Shown in pieces: positions 14,965 to 20,216 of a DNA stretch of 20,216 nt. Source of the DNA: Bacteroidota bacterium (GTDB taxonomy: Bacteria; Bacteroidota; Bacteroidia; Flavobacteriales_D; Crocinitomicaceae); contig SBGS01000059.1 of the NCBI GenBank assembly GCA_006226555.1, forward strand, positions 1 to 20,216, read 5' to 3'. Within the stretch, counting starts at the first letter, position 1, and each line of letters starts with the position of its first letter. The translations under genes and the position numbers were made by a program. The notes beneath the pieces were generated by a model that was given only the letters and a program-made list of their open reading frames with translations, was not told the DNA's origin and ran no database searches.

Positions 14965-16534
14965 GAATTTAGGATATGTATTGCCTTTCGTTGTAGGAAT
15001 TGCGCTGGCTTCCGGACTTTGGATCGGAAATGCGCTGAATCCCGGAGCACCGGAACAAGTATCCATGGGGCAATCACGCTACGAGAAGATCCAGGACATC
15101 ATTCAGATCCTCGACCGCAGGTACGTGGATTCGGTGAACAGCGAGGACCTTTTCGAAAAGGCAATCGGTGATATGCTTCACAACCTTGATCCGCACAGTA
15201 CGTACATTCCTGCCAAGGACCTCAAGGCGATCAATGAAGAGATCGTTGGGAAGTTTGGAGGGATCGGAATTCGCTTTTTTGTGATTCGTGATACGGTGTG
15301 TGTGACAAATGTCATCGAAAACTCGCCATCCATGCAGGCGGGATTGCAGGCTGGAGACCAGATCCTGAAAGTTGCAGGTAAAACGATCGCAGGAAAAAAA
15401 CTGAACAACGAAGAGATCATGTCGAAATTGAAAGGACATGAAGGAACAACTGTTGAGCTGGAAATTCTGAGAGATGGAAAAATCGTGAAGAAGAAGATCA
15501 CGAGAGGCGTTATCCCGGTTATCTCGGTACTTTCCGCTTATATGATCGATGACGAAACGGGCTATATCAAGATCGATCGTTTTTCGATCGAAACGGCACG
15601 AGAATTCAGAAAGGCAGGTAAAGAATTGAAAGATCAGGGGATGAAAAAACTGATCCTTGATCTGAGAAATAATGGCGGAGGAGTGCTCACAAGTGCGACA
15701 GATATTGCGGATGAGTTCTTAAGAGCAGGACTTCCGATCGTGGAAACACGAGGGGAACATGTAGGAAAACAAGTGTACAGCGCAACTTCGAGGGGCATGT
15801 TCCACGATACGAAACTGGCGATCCTTATCAATTCACAATCCGCATCTGCTTCTGAAATTCTGGCCGGAGCTATTCAGGATAATGATCGTGGTGTGATCGT
15901 GGGAAGACGTTCCTTCGGAAAGGGATTGGTTCAGGAAGACGTATTGTTGCGTGACGGTAGTAACCTCAGACTTACGATCGCGCGTTATTATACGCCAACG
16001 GGGCGCTGTATTCAGAAACCATATACAGGCGATATCGACGAATATTACGATCAGATGGAGCGCTACGAGAATGGAGAGCTCTACCACGTAGATTCAACTA
16101 TCTTCAACGACTCGTTGAAGTACACAACACCGAAAGGAAAAGTGGTATACGGAGGCGGCGGGATCTTCCCGGATGTTTTTGTGCCACTGGACACTGCGGG
16201 ATCGAGCTGGTACTTGACACATTTAAGGTATTCACCGGCCTTCACAACCTTTGCTTTTGAATTCGTTTCAGACAAGCGAAACAAGTGGAAGAGCATTGAT
16301 CAATACGTGAAAGAGTTTGAGGTAAGCGATAAAATACTGGAAGATTTCGCGCGCTATGCGAAGAAGGAATTCGATATCACGATCGATCGCGTTGGATTGA
16401 ATCGCAGTAAGCAACGCATCAAATCCGACCTTAAAGGTGAGATCGCCCGACAACTATGGGTAGAAGAAGGATTCTACCGCGTACAAAACAAGGTGGATGC
16501 TGAAGTGAGAGAGGCATTAAAAGCACTGTACTAG
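14954..16534 (+). CDS. S41 family carboxyl-terminal processing protease (CtpA/Prc-like)
   Basis: Periplasmic serine protease. 526 residues from ATG 14954: an N-terminal uncleaved anchor or signal (about 7-28), a helical segment, a PDZ domain (about 95-175: G-G-I-G-I-R-F and M-Q-A-G-L-Q-A-G-D-Q-I), then the S41 catalytic domain (about 190-360). The Ser-Lys dyad is present: S-A-S-A-S-E-I with Ser298 and F-G-K-G-L-V-Q with Lys323, exactly 25 residues apart as in known Ctp enzymes. L-D-L-R-N-N-G-G-G (about 235-243) is the substrate-fold motif. The C-terminal about 130 residues are a family-typical extension of unclear role. It starts inside the deaminase gene and ends 1 base before the next gene. 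Its substrates are not evident. Confidence 0.92.
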   Translation: MSNRNLGYVLPFVVGIALASGLWIGNALNPGAPEQVSMGQSRYEKIQDIIQILDRRYVDSVNSEDLFEKAIGDMLHNLDPHSTYIPAKDLKAINEEIVGKFGGIGIRFFVIRDTVCVTNVIENSPSMQAGLQAGDQILKVAGKTIAGKKLNNEEIMSKLKGHEGTTVELEILRDGKIVKKKITRGVIPVISVLSAYMIDDETGYIKIDRFSIETAREFRKAGKELKDQGMKKLILDLRNNGGGVLTSATDIADEFLRAGLPIVETRGEHVGKQVYSATSRGMFHDTKLAILINSQSASASEILAGAIQDNDRGVIVGRRSFGKGLVQEDVLLRDGSNLRLTIARYYTPTGRCIQKPYTGDIDEYYDQMERYENGELYHVDSTIFNDSLKYTTPKGKVVYGGGGIFPDVFVPLDTAGSSWYLTHLRYSPAFTTFAFEFVSDKRNKWKSIDQYVKEFEVSDKILEDFARYAKKEFDITIDRVGLNRSKQRIKSDLKGEIARQLWVEEGFYRVQNKVDAEVREALKALY

Positions 16535-16535
16535 C

Positions 16536-18119
16536 ATGGCAAACTTCATCAGGTTATCGCTAATAAAACAAGCCTTGGGATCCCGGTTCCCGGTCGATCC
16601 GATGTCTGATGCAGGTCTTCAGGAGCTAACCGAAGCACTTGGAGAGAATGAAGCGCGAAACACGCTGATCCAACAAGGATTTACGGAGGCTGATCTTGCG
16701 GATTTTTCAGCCCGCCTTTCAGCCGAAACGCTGCTCTTCCAGCAATGGATCGCTTCCAATAAGGCGCTAAACGACGTGCTTTCGGAAGGAATTCTGAGCG
16801 AATACAGGGATAACCAGGGAGTGAGTGAACACCGACTTTTCAAGGATTTCCAGACCTACGTTTCCTTATATTTAACCGACAAACTCCTGCATTATACCCA
16901 TGCTACAGAGCCGAAGATCAGGCATGAGGTAACGAGCTTTTTACCCTTATTGGATCTGGATAACCGATACCTCGTTGAAGATCAACTGTTCCGAGAGCTG
17001 AGAAACAAACTGGCAAAAGTTGAAGCGGAGTGGGAGACCTGGCAGGATGAAGAAATGCAGAAGGGGGCGGTAATGCCTTTAATGAGTGATGAGGTGATTC
17101 ACGAGTTGAATGCCCTGTCAAAGGCGAGCTATGCGAACATCATGTATTACGTGGATACCTTGCTCAAAACACTGTATGCACCGGGAACAACACCGCGTTT
17201 TGCCAATTGGATGATCAAAAGGCTGGAGCTGCTGGACCTGAACAATGAACACCAGGAAAAGATCCGTCAATTCAAGCGCGATCTTGCTTCCGGCACATTA
17301 AAGGTGGCGAATGTGCGTCACGTGAAGAGCAACAATAAAAGACTCGTCCTGCCGGGCATATTGATCCTGGCTTCGCTGGGGGTGATCTTCTGGATCGTGT
17401 ATTTCAAACCCTTCAGCGGAATGGACGATGTAGCCGATAAAAATCAATCTTCCTTTAGTGTATTGACAGAGGATGAAAGGAGAGAAATAGACTCCATCGT
17501 GAAGAACATGAGCAGTAGAGCAATACCGGAGGAGGAAGCGATCGATCAGGGCTTTTTACCTGGAGGCTCGGGTATCCTTTCCTTGCGTAAGGAATTTGTG
17601 AATCCCTTGATGGAACAGATCTATGAGGATCATGCGCGCGACGGAAGATTGACCTATTTATACCCTGTCGATAGCTGCGGAAAGTCGGACAAGTTTGTGG
17701 CCTATCAGGGAACGAAAGCATTAAAAGGAAATACAGGCGTACCGGCAACATTGAGGAATGAATCCGATTACGAGCTGCTGGTCTATGTAGCGGACAACAA
17801 AAAAACAGGAAGCGTTTTCACAGCGTTTGTTAAAAAGGGAGAAACCTTGTCTTTTCAGATGCAAAAAGGACAAGTCATTACCTGTGTGGCGGGACAATCT
17901 TTCAAACGCTTCGAAGTGCCGACCGGAGCAACTGCCGAACAGCTGCCATCTCCGGGATATTCCCATCACTTTTGTGACCGCGACCAGAATTTTGAAGAGT
18001 CGATCAATCACTCTTATGTCATGTACAAAGACGTAGGTAAACTGAAGTGTGTCGTTGCTGGGAAAAGTGCGCAGTACATCCGGTTTATCGATCTGACACA
18101 TTGTACTGAATTGTATTGA
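16536..18119 (+). CDS. Unrecognised single-pass membrane protein with a Cys-rich periplasmic domain
   Basis: I do not recognise the family. 527 residues, starting 1 base after the protease stop, so cotranscribed. Residues 1-268 are predicted cytoplasmic, mostly alpha-helical and charged, with no Cys at all. A membrane helix spans about 270-290, preceded by the basic R-H-V-K-S-N-N-K-R and therefore N-inside. Residues 291-527 begin with a disordered-looking acidic/Ser stretch (296-320) and lead into a domain with a beta pattern (about 400-460: L-R-N-E-S-D-Y-E-L-L-V-Y-V, F-V-K-K-G-E-T-L-S-F), as in Bacteroidetes periplasmic beta-sandwich repeats. All five Cys (381, 450, 480, 505, 523) lie in this part. 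A role with the S41 protease upstream (substrate, adaptor) is only a guess. Confidence 0.8.
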   Translation: MANFIRLSLIKQALGSRFPVDPMSDAGLQELTEALGENEARNTLIQQGFTEADLADFSARLSAETLLFQQWIASNKALNDVLSEGILSEYRDNQGVSEHRLFKDFQTYVSLYLTDKLLHYTHATEPKIRHEVTSFLPLLDLDNRYLVEDQLFRELRNKLAKVEAEWETWQDEEMQKGAVMPLMSDEVIHELNALSKASYANIMYYVDTLLKTLYAPGTTPRFANWMIKRLELLDLNNEHQEKIRQFKRDLASGTLKVANVRHVKSNNKRLVLPGILILASLGVIFWIVYFKPFSGMDDVADKNQSSFSVLTEDERREIDSIVKNMSSRAIPEEEAIDQGFLPGGSGILSLRKEFVNPLMEQIYEDHARDGRLTYLYPVDSCGKSDKFVAYQGTKALKGNTGVPATLRNESDYELLVYVADNKKTGSVFTAFVKKGETLSFQMQKGQVITCVAGQSFKRFEVPTGATAEQLPSPGYSHHFCDRDQNFEESINHSYVMYKDVGKLKCVVAGKSAQYIRFIDLTHCTELY

Positions 18120-18138
18120 TGTCAAATCCGTAACTTTG
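18111..18138 (+). promoter_or_regulatory. Complete Bacteroidetes promoter of the DUF4286-rsmA pair (predicted leaderless start)
   Basis: TTG (18111-18113), 17-base spacer, TAACTTTG (18131-18138): the only site in the window with both -33 and -7 elements. It ends 4 bases before the ATG at 18143. The -33 triplet is the penultimate sense codon of the preceding membrane-protein gene, so the promoter straddles that gene's end. Confidence 0.65.
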
Positions 18139-18142
18139 CAGC

Positions 18143-18463
18143 ATGATCCTATATAACGTAACAGTTAGCATCGACGAGAACATCCACGAAGAATGGTTGG
18201 AATGGATGAAGACCAAGCACATTCCGGATGTAATGAACACAGGCTGTTTTATTGAAAGCCGCATTTCTCGTGTGCACGGGGAAGAGGATGGAGGGTTGAC
18301 CTTCGCGATCGGGTACTTGTGTCCCGACAAAGAGACCTATGAGCGCTATCAAATGGAGTTCGCACCTGCTTTGCAAAAAGAGCACGGAGAGCGTTATGCC
18401 GGACGCTTTGCCGCCTTCAGAACATTGCTTACTGTATTAGACGAGTTCCGCAATGACCGTTAA
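18143..18463 (+). CDS. DUF4286 family protein
   Basis: 106 residues. It matches the small DUF4286 family of Bacteroidetes, which has an N terminus M-I-x-Y-N-V-T followed by E-W-x-x-W-M-K-x-K-H-I-P-D (here residues 1-30). The fold is likely of the alpha/beta dimeric type (inference), and the function is unknown. The block F-A-x-x-L-x-x-x-H-G-E-R-Y-x-x-R-F near residues 73-90 is also family-like. In Bacteroidetes such a gene is often found directly before rsmA, as here, with an 11-base overlap into rsmA, so the two are made together. The start is ATG 18143, placed by the promoter. Confidence 0.85.
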   Translation: MILYNVTVSIDENIHEEWLEWMKTKHIPDVMNTGCFIESRISRVHGEEDGGLTFAIGYLCPDKETYERYQMEFAPALQKEHGERYAGRFAAFRTLLTVLDEFRNDR

Positions 18464-19247
18464 AGCAAAGAAGCATTTAGGCCAGCATTTCCTGACCGAT
18501 AAAAACATTTGTGCGAAGATCGCAAACACCTATGGTGCGCATGAAGGCTGTAAACGTGTCTTAGAGATCGGTCCCGGGATGGGAGCCTTAACCGAATTCC
18601 TCCTCAAAGATGAAAGCCTGGAAGTGTGGGTAATGGATGTGGATACGGAAAGTATTGCCTATTTGAACGATCACTTCCCGAAATTGAAAGGGCGCATCCT
18701 TGAAATGGATTTTCTCAGAGTTAAATTAGAGGATGTCATGGGAACGGAACCATTCAGTGTAGTGGGAAATTTCCCGTATAACATTTCATCCCAGATCCTG
18801 TTCAAGTGCATAGACTACAAGGATCAGATCCCGGAGATCATGGGCATGTTCCAGAAGGAAGTAGCGGAGCGTGTTGCCGAAAAACCGGGGAGTAAGCAAT
18901 ACGGCATTCTGAGTGTCTTACTTCAGGCCTATTACGACATCGATTACTGTTTCACGGTAGATGAGCATGTGTTCAATCCGCCGCCGAAGGTAAAATCAGG
19001 TGTGATCCGCTGTGTGCGCAATGAGAGAAAGGCACTACCGTGCTCGGATGAATTGTTTAAGCGCATTGTGAAGACCACATTCAACCAGCGCAGAAAAACG
19101 ATCTGGAACACCATCAAACCATTGATCAGTAACTTTTCAGACGAAGAGAAAGAGACGATCAAAGCACACCCCTTCATGTCCTTAAGACCCGAGGTACTGA
19201 GTGTTGAGCAGTTCATTGAGCTAACACAGTTGATCGAGCGGAAGTAA
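18453..19247 (+). CDS. rsmA: 16S rRNA (adenine(1518)-N6/adenine(1519)-N6)-dimethyltransferase
   Basis: KsgA; makes the two m6,6A residues of 16S rRNA during late 30S assembly, using SAM. 264 residues, normal. The N-terminal K-K-H-L-G-Q-H-F-L-T-D (6-16) is the RNA-binding hallmark. SAM motif I is V-L-E-I-G-P-G-M-G-A-L-T at 36-47, and the catalytic N-F-P-Y is at 106-109. N-P-P-P-K-V-x-S (175-182) and F-N-Q-R-R-K-T-I-W (about 211-219) are also conserved. The start is ATG 18453 inside the DUF4286 gene. It is the last recognisably core gene of the plus-strand block. Ile codons here are nearly all ATC/ATT. Confidence 0.97.
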   Translation: MTVKAKKHLGQHFLTDKNICAKIANTYGAHEGCKRVLEIGPGMGALTEFLLKDESLEVWVMDVDTESIAYLNDHFPKLKGRILEMDFLRVKLEDVMGTEPFSVVGNFPYNISSQILFKCIDYKDQIPEIMGMFQKEVAERVAEKPGSKQYGILSVLLQAYYDIDYCFTVDEHVFNPPPKVKSGVIRCVRNERKALPCSDELFKRIVKTTFNQRRKTIWNTIKPLISNFSDEEKETIKAHPFMSLRPEVLSVEQFIELTQLIERK

Positions 19248-19320
19248 TACAATGATTCCCGCGATCACCGCGCGTTATTTATCTGATGCCAAAGCATTTC
19301 CATCGCTCGGGCTTCAAATA

Positions 19321-19370
19321 AACTTCCAGCATCAAAGGTAGCTGTAAAACTTATTTTAGTAACTTCCAGC
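19321..19370. repeat. 10-base direct repeat, copies 40 bases apart
   Basis: AACTTCCAGC occurs at 19321-19330 and again at 19361-19370, in the 237-base gap between rsmA and the next gene. The intervening sequence is unremarkable. Function unknown; possible binding site pair or a trace of an insertion event. Confidence 0.4.
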
Positions 19371-19391
19371 TAACCTAATTGCGAAAAACTG

Positions 19392-19417
19392 TATGAAAAC
19401 GACAGCTAGTTTTCATA
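19392..19417. other. Hairpin / inverted repeat in the rsmA-secreted protein gap
   Basis: TATGAAAAC (19392-19400) and GTTTTCATA (19409-19417) are perfect 9-base complements with an 8-base loop. No T-tract follows on the plus strand and the stem is AT-rich, so it is not a strong terminator. It could be an operator or a small-RNA or mRNA leader element. The rest of the gap between 19248 and 19484 holds no gene, RNA gene or clear promoter that I can see. Confidence 0.35.
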
Positions 19418-19484
19418 ACTAAATAAGTGGATGATAAATTTCCTGAGCGGAACTAACTGGAGAGGTCATTAAAATTATTAAACA

Positions 19485-20216
19485 ATGAGAGCACTTTTAA
19501 TTTTACCAATCTTCCTAATCCCATTTAGCTCAAATTTGTATTCTCAAACTTGGAAGTCAATCTATCAGACTGACTCTTATGCGTATACGCCTTGGCAGCA
19601 ATTTTCCATTGACCAATATTCAAATAACATCTGGTTATTGAGCACGTATGACGTTTCTGTGATTGAATCAGATGGAACAGTTCAGATATTTGATAACAAC
19701 GAGTTTGGATTTCTTGAAAATGGATTAGATTCTCGAATTGCATTTACTCCAAATCACTCCTATCTGTGCAGAGGAAGTGGTATAGGGCTTTACTCTTTGG
19801 ATAATTACTCTCCTATACTAGAACATAGCTTTATAGATTACCAAGGAAGATTGTGTACAGATGGAGATACAGTTTTTATTGTTAACGCTCAAACATCGTC
19901 AGGAATATTCTTGATAAAGTATACCGAAAGCTCTACAGAGTATGTTTCATCACCTGCCCCGCGTCTATTAACTAAAAATGGTTTCCTTTACGGTGATATA
20001 GGAACCAAGTCTTATATAATATTCTATCCTCCTGGATCTAGTTCTTATCAGATACTACAGACAGACCCAGACTACCTCGGAGGAACATTTAACGATTGGA
20101 AATTTTCACGTTTTACGGACACCCTTTACGTTGCTGGAAAAGAAGGCATCAGTTTGGCCTTCAATTATGATTTCATCGATACCATTACACCAAATAACAC
20201 CAGTGGCATGTTAAGT
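19485..20216 (+). CDS. Secreted protein of unknown function, N-terminal part (runs off the right edge)
   Basis: From ATG 19485 the frame is open for 244 codons to the end of the window with no stop. Residues 1-21 are a clear signal peptide (short basic start, hydrophobic core with I-L-P-I-F-L-I-P, cleavage after L-Y-S-Q or nearby). The mature part is rich in Ser, Tyr, Thr and short beta-like stretches (for example N-N-I-W-L-L-S-T-Y-D, D-T-L-Y-V-A-G-K-E-G), consistent with a propeller-like repeat protein as found in many Bacteroidetes secreted proteins; a type 9 secretion sorting domain would be C-terminal and is not visible. Ile is often encoded by ATA (10 of 22) where rsmA uses it once in about 20, a sign of different origin. 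No gene name can be given. Confidence 0.75.
   Translation, partial: MRALLILPIFLIPFSSNLYSQTWKSIYQTDSYAYTPWQQFSIDQYSNNIWLLSTYDVSVIESDGTVQIFDNNEFGFLENGLDSRIAFTPNHSYLCRGSGIGLYSLDNYSPILEHSFIDYQGRLCTDGDTVFIVNAQTSSGIFLIKYTESSTEYVSSPAPRLLTKNGFLYGDIGTKSYIIFYPPGSSSYQILQTDPDYLGGTFNDWKFSRFTDTLYVAGKEGISLAFNYDFIDTITPNNTSGMLS

Noticed and set aside
1..20216. Mobile elements, CRISPR arrays, tRNA or rRNA genes.
   Set aside because: No transposase or integrase motifs, no regularly spaced repeats and no tRNA-like or rRNA-like segments were found by reading both strands.

Overview
The window looks like chromosomal DNA of a Bacteroidetes bacterium, probably a flavobacterial lineage (Flavobacteriales, perhaps near Crocinitomicaceae; the family is inference). 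Reasons: the gene neighbourhoods yicC-gmk-nadD, purH-mreB-mreCD-mrdA-rodA and DUF4286-rsmA; promoters of the Bacteroidetes type (TAnnTTTG at -7) with no clear Shine-Dalgarno sequences; a lipoprotein that resembles Bacteroidetes NlpE; and a class B PBP, RodA and S41 protease with family-typical motifs. I see no rRNA, tRNA, CRISPR array, prophage or insertion sequence. Almost the whole window is core housekeeping sequence; only the last ~1 kb looks accessory.

Layout. (1) 1-135, minus: start of an NlpE-like lipoprotein that runs off the left edge, with a perfect palindrome touching its start codon. (2) 241-2317, plus: yicC, gmk and nadD as a tight operon, ending at a bidirectional terminator. 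(3) 2364-10864, minus: an eight-gene operon mreC-mreD-mrdA-rodA-PBP1A-scoA-scoB (seven identified cell-envelope/CoA-transferase cistrons read from mreC to scoB), with three consecutive 4-base ATGA overlaps from mreC to rodA. (4) 11005-13637, minus: mreB and purH; mreB has its own terminator, so mreCD and its followers depend on a separate promoter. (5) 13791-14468, plus: an OmpR-type response regulator with no kinase beside it, divergent from purH. (6) 14524-18119, plus: dCMP deaminase, an S41 carboxyl-terminal protease and an unrecognised single-pass membrane protein, overlapping or 1 base apart. (7) 18143-19247, plus: DUF4286 protein and rsmA (ksgA), overlapping by 11 bases. (8) 19248-20216: an intergenic stretch with a direct repeat and a hairpin, then the start of a secreted protein that runs off the right edge and has clearly different codon use.

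How the genes work together. MreB, MreC, MreD, PBP2 (MrdA), RodA and the class A PBP form the lateral-wall (elongasome) peptidoglycan machinery. ScoA/ScoB, a ketone-body/acetoacetate CoA-transferase, is the tail of the same transcription unit although it belongs to carbon metabolism. Gmk, NadD, PurH and dCMP deaminase supply nucleotides and NAD; RsmA matures 16S rRNA and YicC is an RNase.

The most interesting general signal is regulatory: four genes (yicC, mreC, the dCMP deaminase and the DUF4286 gene) have a perfect TAnnTTTG box ending 3-4 bases before the ATG, which predicts leaderless mRNAs. I did not find a convincing new multi-gene system; the least explained gene is the membrane protein at 16536-18119.
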